From Polytrichum commune (taxonomy: Eukaryota > Streptophyta > Polytrichopsida > Polytrichales > Polytrichaceae), in the NCBI GenBank assembly GCA_950295325.1, contig OX485806.1, positions 29,450,001-29,514,000 of the forward strand: a stretch of DNA of 64,000 nucleotides. Reading direction: 5' to 3'. Positions 1 to 10,858 of this stretch are shown piece after piece. Under the pieces are notes generated by a model. The model was not told where the DNA came from and made no database searches. It worked only from the letters and a program-made list of their open reading frames with translations. Position 1 is the stretch's first letter, and each line of letters begins with the position of its first letter. Made by a program: the position numbers and the translations under genes.

Positions 1-556
1 ACTTGCACCTCTCAATTTGCACTTCTGCATTCATTTGTATCTTGTGGTCCTGTCTGTAAGTGGAGCTTCATTTTATTCCTAACTCAATGTATGTACACAT
101 CCTTTATGTAACCCTTTATATCTGCTCCTAAACTAGCCTTCGGCTCTGATTAACTTGTCCCGGCTCTGATTAACTTGTCTACCAGGTTCGATTAATTGCC
201 TCAATCCCAGGCTACCATGAAGGTCGACATTTGGCCAAATGGGGACACATGAAGCCTCGCTTCATCCAGGTTTGTGAATCTTTCCAAAATTGATTTTGCT
301 TTTTTCATCTTTTCTGCTTTACCGACCCTAGGCATTTTGGACTCTCTGTACTTTTGGGAATTTTCCATCTCATCACCATGGTTCCTTTTCACTTGATGCC
401 TTCAAATGCTGATTTTTAGTGTTGGTTGTATTGACTTAGTGTAGCACGAGTCAATGCTGCTTCACACTCTTAAGGTAGAGGTTGGAGTCTTGTTTTGGAA
501 AACTAAGAATCTAGTTTATGAATCTTGAGTGTGTGATTTGTTTCTGAAATCCTCAG
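1..556. other. No supported gene; left edge
   Basis: No reading frame here could be tied to a known family. An exon-like stretch near 188-268 is bounded by AG and GT and reads open, but I could not match it to the PA200 gene whose exons follow. If the CACTA transposon extends to the left, this stretch lies inside it. Confidence 0.4.
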
Positions 557-1879
557 ACGGTAACCCTATGAAGGACTTGGATTAAAGATGCACCACTTGG
601 ACTCTATTACTACACTTGTACGCTGCTGTCGTCACTACTTCCAACCTGATTCAACAATTGAAATTTGGTCTGAATTCCGGTATGTTCTCTATGTAGAAAG
701 AATGAACCACATTCTGCCCTCAAACAAAGTGAGATGTTGCTATCATGCGAACAACTTAGATTGTTGTGGTCTTGTAGATGGGTGCCAAATACCTAATTAA
801 TCACATCTCCATACTAACGGATGCCACCCATTGCTTTACAGATTGTACGTTAAGGCTTTTATTGAATTTGATGTGACAACATTCATTACCATTCTGGTTG
901 TTGTGGGATGTACTAGTTCTGCAACATGAAAAATCTCATTCAAAACTGTATGCCATCCGTACATTTTCATGGCGGTGATTATATCTTGAACTGATGTTGC
1001 TACAGATAGTGGGATTGTTGGTTGAGACCAGTCACTATTGTGTTTGTTGTTCTTGTTAGATCCTTGCTTAATCCTAGACAGCATCTATCATCAACGCAAC
1101 ATATTTCCACAAACTCCAAGAGCCTGTGTTTTCTTATTTATTGAATATTTTTTCAGACGTAAAAAGAGCCTCTTTAGGTTATTGAAATGTCATTGAGCAT
1201 TGATTTGGATGCCTTTATTTGTAACTATTGTCTTTTTCAAGGACAAATCAAATTCAGATAGTGCATTGCAACATCTATTTCTTGCCTAGACCATTTTGTG
1301 GTTTGTGGTTTGCGTTATCCCTTTAGAAGTAGAGAAGAATATCTCATTTGTAGGTTGTTCCTTTCTGCAGACCTGCCCTTGATGACGTGGTACATAACTC
1401 ATCTTTGGAAGCTATGGGTTTCATCACACTCTTCATGCCTCCAACTGTGATGGAGGCAGTAGAACATGGACTAAATAAATCCCCAAGGTATGCAGAGAGC
1501 CACTTGTAGCTTACAGGCTTTTGAGTGTTAGGAGTGGGAGGTTTTACCCAGATCCCCCCTGGATTAGTCCTAGTGTGGATGAAATTGTACAATCCTTAGA
1601 TGCTCAGGAGTACCCTGAAAGATGTTGTTTAGGAGGACAAGTTTTTGGTGACATAACATCTCTGGGTATGCAACATCTTATAATCTGCTTGGGTTTATGA
1701 CTGTCTACAGTGCTTGGATATCTGAGTGCTTTAGCCTCTGGGCAGCACTTCCCAATTGTCGGTATTGGAATCTACAGTGGGCTTCTCTTATTGCACGCTG
1801 CATCAAGCACTCAAGAAGCTCTTTTGATTGGGAGCCTTTCTTGCCCACTCTCTTCACGAATTTTGTGCGCTCCTTTGAG
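557..1879 (+). pseudogene. PA200: PA200 / PSME4 proteasome activator fragment
   Basis: PA200 caps the 20S proteasome. Three exon-like blocks match the plant protein in order. Block 557-679 reads ITTLVRCCRHYFQ then IEIWSEFR. Block 1371-1487 reads VVHNSSLEAMGFITLFMP. Block 1711-1879 reads ALPNCRYWNLQWASLIARCI then DWEPFLPTLFTNF. The blocks have plausible GT-AG edges (donor at 680, acceptors before 1371 and 1711). The full protein is about 1800 residues, so this is a small piece. The first block has an in-frame TAA just after its likely acceptor, and the end of the second block does not match the family. I infer a dead fragment. It ends about 90 bp before an exon of an unrelated WD40 gene, which suggests capture by a transposon. 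Identification is from remembered family sequence, not a search. Confidence 0.72.
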
Positions 1880-1965
1880 GTAATTCACATCCAGAGAAGG
1901 TATTCCTGATGACATCAATATTGTGTTTCTCTTTTGACATGGCACTTGTGATGATATATGCACAG

Positions 1966-3051
1966 GTCAGCAGATGCTTCTGTAAGGTTGTTTGATCACC
2001 GCAAAATTTCAGCTAGTGGTCAAGGAGTTCCTATTGAGCAATTTGAAGGGCATTCTGCTGCTGTACTGTGTGTCCAGGTATACTCAATTGCATCAGCAGT
2101 AATTAAATTATTTCACTTGTATAAATTTATCAGCACTTGCACACATAGTTAACTGGAATTTGTAATTTGTCATTGTATAGCACCCTTATTTGCAAGTAAA
2201 GATCCTTGTCATGGAAAATGTGATGTTCTCCCACAGTGCATTTGGAAATTGCAAAATGTTGGGTATAAAAAACAAAATAAGGAATGTCAGCTGAATATTG
2301 GAAGTAACTGCTTGACAAAACTCTCAACCTTTAAACTCCAACTGCCTTATACTACTTGGAGTCGTGAGGTTAAAAAATTTGTATGTCCGCAAATGTATAT
2401 GAAGAAGCCATGATCAATGAAAGTTTCCGAGCTAATCTTGAGTTGCTTCAACTTATTAAAGTCCACTGATGGTGAGCCATAAGAAGGCCACTAGGCACCC
2501 CAATTATGTTGACTGTTGAGTCTAGAATGGTTGACAATTTTTGAGCACAGGGTCGAATCTCTTTCAAACACAGGTCTCTTTGGTGTCCAATCTTCAATCT
2601 GCACCTACCCACACACCACTCAAACATAGGTGTCCGATTAACCAAATCAGGCCCACTTATCTTAATGAATGACCTTGTGGATTGCAATGTGCAGTGGTGT
2701 CCTGACAGAGCATCCGTTTTCGGAAGCTGTGCTAAGGATGGATTGCTTAATGTTTGGGACTATGAGAAGGTTAGAGTTTTTTGCCTTATTTTAGTTTGTC
2801 TCCAGTTGGTCCTTCTGTGAGTTCTCACATTTCGAGTCCCAGTTAGCTGCACCTTTGAGATTGCACGCTGGTTTGTGAAGAGTCAAGTTTGAATAACTAT
2901 GTCCCTCGTCACTTCAATATTAAATCGAAATCTTGTCAAGTAGTTTCTAATGTTGTCTAATATTACAGGTGGGCAAGACACTTGATACAAGTAAATTTAA
3001 GCAACCAGTGAAGGTGCCTTACGGACTTTTCTTTCAACATACAGGGCACAG
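1966..3051 (+). pseudogene. FVE: FVE/MSI4-like WD40 gene fragment
   Basis: FVE/MSI4 is a WD40 chromatin protein of the MSI/RbAp48 family that acts in histone deacetylase and flowering control. Three exons splice in phase. Exon 1966-2077 reads SADASVRLFDHRK then FEGHSAAVLCVQ. Exon 2695-2769 reads WCPDRASVFGSCAKDGLLNV then WDYEK. Exon 2969-3051 reads VPYGLFFQHTGHR. These match consecutive C-terminal blades of FVE. The upstream blades and the last exon (normally DKVVDFHW onward) are absent; none is seen between 3052 and the transposase at 4457. The coding blocks are clean, so the copy is either young or recently constrained. I infer a truncated fragment carried with the PA200 piece rather than a working gene. 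Confidence 0.78.
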
Positions 3052-3511
3052 GTGTGCAGTGTGGATACTTCACTTCCATGCCTCAAGTGAATTATATTCA
3101 TGGAACTCTTAATTATTGCATTTGATAGATCACCGTAGACTGTTGTTTGGCTTAACACTATATAGAGTGTTGATAGGTGATTACTATGTTGGATTCAATA
3201 TGGGCTTCTAGATAGAGAGGACGTCATAGGACACTTGGTGATTTATGATAAGTCATGAAGAGCACTCTATTCAATTGAATATGAATGGGAAGTTGTGGGA
3301 AGTTGTGGGAAGTTGCATCACATGTGAGCTTTTGATGAGTATTTATGATATGTGTGATTCTTGGCAGCTAGTGGTAAGTGGAATAAAGAATAAGAGTAAT
3401 GGATACATATTTGCATCGTATGACTGCTAGCAATCAACCAAGGGTCGAATTCTGTAAACATGTGGTCGCAACCCTTGCTCCCTTCTTCATTCCTTTTTGC
3501 TGAAGGATGAT
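3052..3511. other. Spacer without recognised gene
   Basis: AT-rich spacer. It holds a short palindrome (CACTATATAGAGTG near 3156-3169) and a 10 bp tandem repeat (gggaagttgt near 3289-3310). I see no coding signal and no copy of the missing last FVE exon. Confidence 0.5.
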
Positions 3512-4130
3512 CTGACCAGGGTCAGTCATACTTTTGGTTTATGTGACGGTGCGAAGTCACATAAAAAGTCAGCACATAGAGAGTTCAGTAGTTAGCAGTT
3601 TGGTTCATGTAACTGACGGCAGTGACATGATATGTAGTTGACTTGATATGTTGAATATGTAGTCTGACATGATATGTAGTTGACTTGATATGTAGTTGAC
3701 TTGATATGCTGAATAAAATTGCAATACCTATATTGTTCTCCACATACAAAAGTTGTTGGTCATTGAACTGGCTGAAGTACTATGAGTTCAGCAACTAACA
3801 ATACATTTAACATTGACAATGGACTTGATTTATATTTTTTGATTTCAGTGGGATTTTTATGCACGTGCCTAATTGTTGAAGCATTTGAGACACTTGACTG
3901 CGCGATTTCATGAACTCGTGTCATAGGTTGTTTATAGACTTCATATCTATTGGTATTTTATTATAGTTGGCAAATTTAACTATTATAGTATATCAATTTG
4001 TGGAGGATGTTGTTACTCTGAATTATTAGTCAGTCACATGAACCAAACTTCTCACTACTGAACTGGCTATATGAAGAAGGATTGTGACTTTGTACAATCA
4101 CAAAAACCAAACTTATGACTGACCTAGGTG
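3512..4130. mobile_element. MITE-like element with about 105 bp inverted ends
   Basis: Positions 3512-3618 and 4030-4127 are inverted copies of each other. Both ends carry GGTCAGTCATA, a TTTGGTTT block, GTCACA, GTTCAGTAGT and GTTTGGTTCATGT in the same order. I judge them roughly 70-75 percent alike by eye. The 400 bp middle has no ORF but repeats the words GTAGTTGACTTGATATG and TGACATGATATG. No convincing target-site duplication was seen, so the superfamily is open. AGTCA-type words are also common in the CACTA transposon to the right. The segment could therefore be a foldback part of that element's left subterminal region rather than a separate MITE. Confidence 0.65.
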
Positions 4131-4456
4131 AGTCTTGCAAGCTAGGGCGTCCATAAGTTGGATGATCCTGAAGCAGATATAGACTTTAAAGACTGCCACC
4201 AAAATCCTTCCAGTCTGAAGTTCTCTTTTAAGCTTACATGAAGGGGGGGGGGGAGTACGTGTGGCAGTGAGTCTAGTATTCTAGATATTGGTAGCAGTCA
4301 TTTGGTGAACTTGATGGTTAAACTGAGAGTTCTGGCATAACCAGTCAAGATCCATGTTGTGAAATTGTAGTGTGATTAGGGTTTTTAGTTCCCACGCTCA
4401 ATTCCGCGTGGTTTTCTGAACAGGAGCAAGTGGCATTGACCGCCTTACATTGACAA

Positions 4457-7400
4457 ATGGCTAGGCGTGGAGCGACGGGGGCAAGCGACCTCCACCTCTG
4501 GGAACTAGAGGAGAGAGAGGCAGATAGATTGGGGCTAACGCATTACCGTTGCCCATGCAGGAACTATATGGGAGGTCGTTGCATCAGTAGGGGAACCATT
4601 CGCAAGCATCTCAGAACCATCGGAAGAGACCCTCAATTCACTGTGCCTATTTTGGTATGTCTACATAACTACTAGGAGAACAGCTGAAATATGACTAGAA
4701 CAGTTCAATATGGCATGGCCAACATTACTGGTTTTTATTAGAATTTGTGACTAGGTCTAGTCACATATGACTGATTCTAATCAAGGTTGACTGTCATAAG
4801 TAACATCCCACCAAAACTAGTCATGCATTCTCACTAAATCCAGTCATATCGGACACGCAATCAGGTAATGTTCCAGTGCTAAAATACTTTCAACTATTAA
4901 TTCCGGGGGTGTGCTATGTTCAGGCTGGACTCGTGGATGCGGAACAGGACCTTGTTGAAGAGGAAGTTAGGGAAAGCCCTCATCAGCTGGACAACAACAA
5001 TGGGGGCATGGACGCAATAAGAATGATCATGGAGTGCCTCTCTAGATACGATAACCTCGAGGACGAAGACCGTGAGGATTGTAGAAGAACAGACGATGTG
5101 GAGGAGGACGACGCAATCCCCGGGGAGGAAGGGGATTGCACGGCATATTTAATGGAGGAATTACTTGCGCATGCCCGAACTCCCCTCTTTGCAGGTGCCA
5201 CAACAAGTCGCTTGGTCGCAACTCTGCTGCTCCTCAATTGCTTTGCGGTGTTTGGAGTATCGAATGCATTTGCTGATGAACTACTTCAACTGCTGCATAT
5301 TCTCCTTCCAAGCGACAATTACCTACCCCGTTCCCACTATGAAGCCCGGAAGTATGTGGTGAAGCTAGGACTGTCCTATAACAACATTCATGCATGCCGC
5401 AATGGATGTTGCCTATTCAGGAAGGAGTTGCAGGATGCGAAGTCCTGTCCAAAGTGCAACGCCCCGAGATACAAGTCGGAGTCCAGCCCAATCCCATCCA
5501 AAATCCTACGCCACTTTCCGTTGATTCCCCGTCTGAAGCGCATGTACCGGTGCAAAAGATTGGCGGAACTTAACAAATGGCATGCCAATCAGAAGAAGGA
5601 GGGTATTAATGTGGAATGCGTCCCCGACTCGAAGGCCTGGAAGCATATTGATTCGTTGGATGCCAACTTTACAGATGAGCATAGGAACATACGCTTGGGG
5701 ATGGCATTGGACGGTGTGAATCCGTTCGGAAACCAGTCGCTCAGTCACTCGACATGGCCGGTCCTTCTGGTGAACTATAATTTGCCTGCATGGCTAGTGA
5801 CAAAGCCATTTTTCATCATGCTTGCATTGCTTATTCCAGGTATTGCTTACACTCAGAACTGATGACTGCATCTAGTAACCAGCATGGTAATAGTGTGACT
5901 GTGAATAGTGCAATTTCTGAAACCAGTCACTGGTTCCAGTATCTACACTCAGAATTGTTGACTGCATCTAGTAACGAGCATGGTAAGAAGGTTTACTATA
6001 ATTTGTCTGCATGACTAGTGACAAAGCCATTTTTCATCATGCTTGCATTGCTTATTCCAGGTCGCGAGAGCGTGACCTCGGAGAACATCGATGTGTACCT
6101 TACTCCATTGATTGAAGAGCTCTTGGAACTTTGGAAAGGGGTACCAGCCATAGATGTGTCTGAAGAGCCCCCAAGACAACATTTTAAACTACGGGCTCTA
6201 CTTCTTTGGTGCATTCACGACTTCCCTGCGTACGGACTCACATCTGGCCAAGTCACAAAAGGGTATAGAGCGTGTACCGAGTGTGGGCCAGATGTTACAA
6301 CTCGGCGGTCAAAGGCTCTCGGAAAAAATGTATATTTAGGTCACCGCCGGTATCTCAGTAGATGGCATCCATATCGTAGGCTCAGGCATTCATTTGATGG
6401 TCAACAGGAGTACCGACCTCCCCCTCCAATTCTAACAGGATGCGACATCAAGGGCTATGCACAAGAAAGATTGTCCTTCCTGCAAGAGTCACAGGGAAGA
6501 AGAGGTGGAGGAGAAGGCGACCCCATTCAGCGCACCGGAGTGAAGCGGCTCTCCGCTCTGTACAAGCTTCCGTATTGGCAGGTACTTAGCGCATTCACAG
6601 GTTCCAGTAACTGACATTTAGAATTGTTGACTAAATCTAGTAACAAACACGCTTATCTGGTTGAATGTGAATAGTGCAATTTCTGAAATCAATCACTGGT
6701 TCCAGTAACTGACATTTAGAATTGTTGACTGAATCTAGTAACAAACACGCTTATCTGGTTGAATGTGAATAGTGCAATTTTTGAAATCAATCACTGGTTC
6801 CAGTAACTGATAGTTAGAATTGTTGATTGATTCTAGTAACAAATACGGTTAGCAGGTTGAATGTGAATAGTGCAATTTCTGAAATCAATCACTGGTTCCA
6901 GTATGTTCAGTTATAATTGTTGACTGACTCTAGTAACCTGGTTGGTAAGAAGAGTGACTGTGAATAGTGCAATTTCTGAAATCCATGACTGCCAGTATGG
7001 ATGAAACAAAATATGGACGTATATATTTTTAATGAATGCTTAAGAGTCTTTGTCGAAAGTGAGTAAATCTGAAGCTGGAATGCTTTGCTGGGATTTCTGG
7101 CAGGACCTCCTCATTAGACATCTTTTGGATCCCATGCACTGCGAAAAAAACATCTGCGAGAACGTGATGAAAACAATTTGGGGAGTCCGTGACACTTTGA
7201 AGGCCCGGCTAGACTTAAAAGAGGCCAACATTCGACCATATTTGCACCCTCTTCCAGGAAGGAAACCTGGGTCTGTCGTACTTCCAACAGCTCCATATGT
7301 ACTATCGAAAGAAGAGAAGGCAAAATTCATAGACATTATCCGCAATTTGAAGACTCCTACGAACTACGCTGGCCAACTTGCAAAATGCATTGCGTCGGAT

Positions 7401-9181
7401 GGGGACTTGAAGGGGCTGAAATCTCATGACTACCATGTCTTAATGCAACAATTGCTCCCCTTGTGTTTGCGCACTCTCTTAGACAGGGATACGCGGGTGG
7501 CAATAATGCGGCTTAGCCGGGTGTTTGTACGATTGTGCGCAAAATCCGTAGATCCCTCGTCCATGGAACAGTTATTGGAGTACACAGCTGAGACTCTATG
7601 CATGCTAGAGATGGTTTTTCCACCTTCATTCTTTGATGTCATGTCGCACCTCCCCATTCACCTGGTGCAGCAGTTGGATATATGTGGTCCCGTACACACC
7701 CGATGGATGTATCCTATTGAGCGGTACCTGAAGAGACTGAAGGGCTATGTTAGGCAACGAGCAAAACCTGAGGGATCCATGGCGAGGGGGTACACAATAG
7801 AGGAGGCGTTAGGATTTTGCACAGAGTACATGCAAGACTGTGAGCTAACACGCAGAAGGACTTGGGACGATGAGGAGGAAGTAGGGGCCAAGAGTGAGGA
7901 CGCGGAGGGTACAGGTCGATATCGACTCTTAACATCAGAGCTGAGGGCACGGATTCACGAGTTTGTTCTCACGAATGCTGAGCCTCTACAGTCATACAGA
8001 GAGTAAGCATCACATGTTTTAGTCATGCACTCTGTCTAGAAGGGACAATGTGACTCTATAGTCAACAAAGGTCTATTGCGTACTAATTCCAGTCATCATA
8101 TTGCAACACATGACTAACAGATAGTAAGCATCACATGTTTTAGTCATGCACTCTGTCTAGAAGGGACAATATGACTCTATAGTCAACAAAGGTCTATTGC
8201 GTACTAATTTCAGTCATCATATTGCAACACATGACTAGGGAATTAGATGTTGATGACGTTTACATTTATCTGCCGGCTGTTTTTGTTATGTAAAAAAATT
8301 TCCATCCACTGTGGCTTCCAATCAGACGTCACTACTTGGAGATGGAAGCGCGGCACAGAATGTGTGCAGAGATACGTCGTCGATCACGGGGCAGAAAAGC
8401 AGAGTATCCAGCAATTGCAAGGAATGAGCAGTTTTCTGAGTGGTTTCCTATCGCGGTGCAACGGGATGTGGCAGCAGGCACAGAGGTCCATGAAGATATT
8501 CTTGGCCTTGTCCTACCACCTTCATGCGAGGCAAAATCGTATCGCAGCATGTATGCATACGGGAACCATATACGTGTGCGAGGAGCAGAGGGCCACTTGT
8601 CAACGTGCGACAGCGGAGTAGCTGCAACATTCTCACAATTTTGTCGTTCCAGCAGAAAGGACAAGAATCACAGGCTTGCAAACGTGGAGTACGTGGGGTG
8701 GGTCGAAGAGATTATTGGGGTTGACTATGGGAAGTTCGAAATACTCCTACTGTATTGTAAGTGGGTCCGCGCCACGTGGATTGGGCCACGGGCAACTATG
8801 AAAAGAGATGAGTACGGTTTCACTCTCGTGAACATTGACCGTACCATTCCGTACTCATCAGATTCGTTTGCGTTTCCTCTTCATGCTCAACAGGTCTTCT
8901 TTGTTGACGATGTGGCACATCCTGGATGGAAGGTAGTTCTACGCAAAGAAGCACGAAGTGTGAGAGTGACTTCCATGGCTGAAGGAAGACCAGATCTACA
9001 CTGCCTAAGCTTATGCGACGATGTTGTAACTCAGGGATTGATGGCACATCATGTCGCTGATGATGCCGTAGCAATGCCACCTATTTTATCAAGTTCCAGG
9101 GAGCTTTCTAGCAACGAGGTGCAGCTTGCTATGCAAATGGAGGATACAGAGGCAGACTACAATGATGAATCACCACAGTAG
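4457..9181 (+). CDS. CACTA transposase (tnp2 family), five exons
   Basis: Proposed exons are 4457-4654, 4924-5839, 6061-6581, 7104-8002 and 8326-9181. All junctions are GT-AG and all phases agree, giving an open frame of 1129 codons plus stop. Exon 1 holds a transposase-associated domain (HYRCPCRN then RKHLRTIG). Exons 2-4 hold the tnp2 core (MALDGVNPF, NYNLPAWL, LIPG, LLDPMHCEKN). Exon 4 continues into DUF4218 (HTRWMYPIERYLKRLKGYVR). Exon 5 holds DUF4216 (KFEILLLYCKW, HAQQVFFVDD). The protein cuts and pastes CACTA elements; family membership is known, activity is inferred. The start at 4457 is the first ATG with the zinc-binding Cys pattern downstream. Three introns are built from tandem duplications (see those entries). 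I see no break, so it could be functional. Confidence 0.85.
5776..6060 (+). repeat. Duplicated exon end forming an intron
   Basis: About 65 bp of transposase exon 2 (5776-5841, ending in TTATTCCAGGT) recur almost unchanged at 5997-6062. The first copy supplies the donor (CAG/GTATTGC at 5839/5840). The second supplies the acceptor (TTATTCCAG at 6060). The intron 5840-6060 is thus the DNA between the two copies plus the second copy. That second copy has TGA where the first has TGG, which is harmless if spliced out. The middle holds two related words (GACTGCATCTAGTAAC) like those in the element's other introns. Confidence 0.85.
6594..6990 (+). repeat. About 104 bp tandem repeat in a transposase intron
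   Basis: The intron between exons 3 and 4 (6582-7103) contains about four copies of a 104 bp unit. The unit starts near GGTTCCAGTAACTGACATTT and contains GTGAATAGTGCAATTTCTGA. The unit words also appear in the 5840-6060 intron. Repeated CTAGTAAC/AGTCA words look like CACTA subterminal motifs. Confidence 0.8.
8003..8240 (+). repeat. 120 bp direct duplication in the last transposase intron
   Basis: The segment starting GTAAGCATCACATGTTTTAG at 8003 is repeated almost identically from 8123. The two copies differ at only a few bases, so the duplication is recent. Each copy starts with a perfect donor-like GTAAGC. The real donor is likely the first, since it joins in phase with the acceptor at 8325. 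Confidence 0.85.
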
Positions 9182-10125
9182 GACTGTAGGAGCCCAACTA
9201 CTATCTGTAGAATTTTGGTACAGCAAAAGAGTACTCACAGAGATTGCACAGTTAACAAATTAAAGTTGTATGGACAAAGGGGGTTCATTACCAATATAAG
9301 TAAAGGAAATTGTGTCTGTGACTATGTTATATCGCAGTCATGACTGAATCCAGTAAAGAAAACTGTCCACATGACTACGTTATTTTGCAAACACTTTGGC
9401 ATCTCAAAAAAGTATGGGAAGGTGATCAATAACGGCTTTGTTGTGAGCATGGGAATTCTGTAGCCTGGTTAAGCATACACGGCAATGTCGTGCATCTGAA
9501 AAGAAAGTGGGAAGATATTCCAAGTGGAATCATGATTTCTGGACGCCCAAGCCAATTACTTACTAATTTTTGAAGGTGTGTTTAGTTCTTGTTTCTATGA
9601 TGGGGTGCCTCTAAAATGACACGTGATCATGTTTGCGCGCAGACATGGTAGTGTTGAATAGACGAGCTATTATGTAAGTGAAGATTATAGACCTACTTCT
9701 ATATCACAACACTCACCCATGGAGCCAACGACTAGAGGACTTCAAAATCATCTGATTGAAATATATGACAACTATTAGTCAGTTCATTTACTACAGGAAG
9801 TCATGTAGTCACCCAAACCAACTCTCTTACTACAGTAAGACATACATAACGCATTAGCATTAGCATGACTACACATAGTGAGCACATTAGCATGACTACA
9901 CATAGTGAGCACTCATAGCATGACTCTGGGAACCGGGCAGGAGAACATATGTCCCGTTCCCGTAGACGTTTGCACCCAGGTCCTCAAAAATATGACTACG
10001 TATATGACTAGACCATGACTGGACCCTCTTAGGACTGATTTTAGACTAAACCAATGACTGAGGTGACTACATAGTCATATGCCCTTAGTCACATCCGGTC
10101 ACATTGGGCTGGTTTTCTTGTAGTG
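9182..10125. other. CACTA 3' subterminal region
   Basis: Non-coding. Rich in short AGTCA/TGACT words in both orientations, for example a doubled GACTACACATAGTGAGCAC near 9879-9910 and repeated CATGACTA. The last 13 bases are the CACTA terminus. This fits the expected binding region for a transposase accessory protein; binding itself is inferred. Confidence 0.7.
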
Positions 10126-10858
10126 AGAGAGGCAACTCTAAGAGAATATAGCCTGGAAACAACTACTTGACTTACCTAGTATAAGGCTAATGGTATGAAT
10201 GCAAGCAATGGGCATCCTTAGTAGCAAGCTATAAGCTGCAAAAGACAATGTCATCCCGGGCGTGATAAGTTGTTTGATTAGAGTAAGACTTTACCAAAGG
10301 CAATTCAATTTGAAACTAAAGTAGTCTAAGGCTTTACCAAATGGATATAGCCTAGTTATTGATGCATTGATTTTCACATAATCTTATGGATAGTCGTTGT
10401 GAGAAGATACCAGATAAACTGAAGATGAAGATGATGATTTCAATCTTGAAAGTATGGCCAAATGATTGTAAGTTAAACTAAGAGGAATTAAATATGAGAT
10501 TATTGCAAGACATCATTCATGACATTTAAAGACGATGTGGTATTCAAAAGACATTACCCCGGACTTTGTCTTGACAATTTGTCAAGTTTTTGAGCTTCAG
10601 GATGGAATTAGAGTGATAGAAGTCCACACACACCTAGGACGGAAATCACCCAGGACGGAAGAAACACAATAAACTATAAAAGTGTGAGTTAAGCCTAATA
10701 AATAAAGAAGGAACGAGAGAGTAAAAGACCTAGATTGTTATAATAAACCTTAATTAAATGTGACATTAACCCTTATAAATACTAGCTCAACCTTCCCTGT
10801 GATCTAGTTCCTTGGGTTATTTGTTTGAGTATTTAGTGATAACAAAATCCTAACTACA
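10126..10858 (+). mobile_element. LTR-like repeat, right part (same family as 61435-63229)
   Basis: This aligns along its length with 62480-63227: shared blocks include GCTGCAAAAGA, GAAGATGAAGATGATGATT, AAAGACGATGTGGT, GACATTACCCCGGACTT and GTGACATTAACCCTTATA. A TATA-like CTTATAAATA lies at 10772-10781, about 80 bp before the end, and both copies stop at CTACA. That is how a plant LTR ends, so a solo LTR is my best guess, though no primer-binding site is seen. The left part is cut off exactly at the CACTA end (10125). It is an old, partial copy without coding capacity. Confidence 0.65.

Larger units (their letters stand above)
4131..10125 (+). mobile_element. CACTA (En/Spm-type) DNA transposon
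   Basis: The right end is clear. 10113-10125 reads, on the minus strand, CACTACAAGAAAA, the classic plant CACTA terminus, followed inward by many AGTCA-type words in both orientations. These resemble subterminal transposase-binding repeats. The coding part is a five-exon tnp2-type transposase. No matching CACTA left end was found between the transposase and position 1, so the left boundary given is only the end of the preceding inverted-repeat block. The true start may be beyond the window, in which case the PA200 and FVE fragments are cargo. The DNA right of 10125 is an LTR-like repeat, which the CACTA seems to have entered. Confidence 0.88.

Noticed and set aside
188-268. Exon-like open stretch with AG and GT edges
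   Set aside because: The peptide (GYHEGRHLAKWGHMKPRF) could not be placed in PA200, FVE or any family I know, and one short stretch is not enough.
3156-3169. CACTATATAGAGTG as a left CACTA terminus
   Set aside because: It begins CACTA but does not continue like the right terminus (CACTACAAGAAAA); it is just a short palindrome.
4053-4070. CACTACTGAACTGGCT as a left CACTA terminus
   Set aside because: Only the first six bases match, and the sequence belongs to the inner part of the 3512-4130 inverted repeat.
10772-10781. CTTATAAATA as a host gene promoter
   Set aside because: It lies in the LTR-like repeat at the same place as in the second copy, and no host gene follows for several kilobases.
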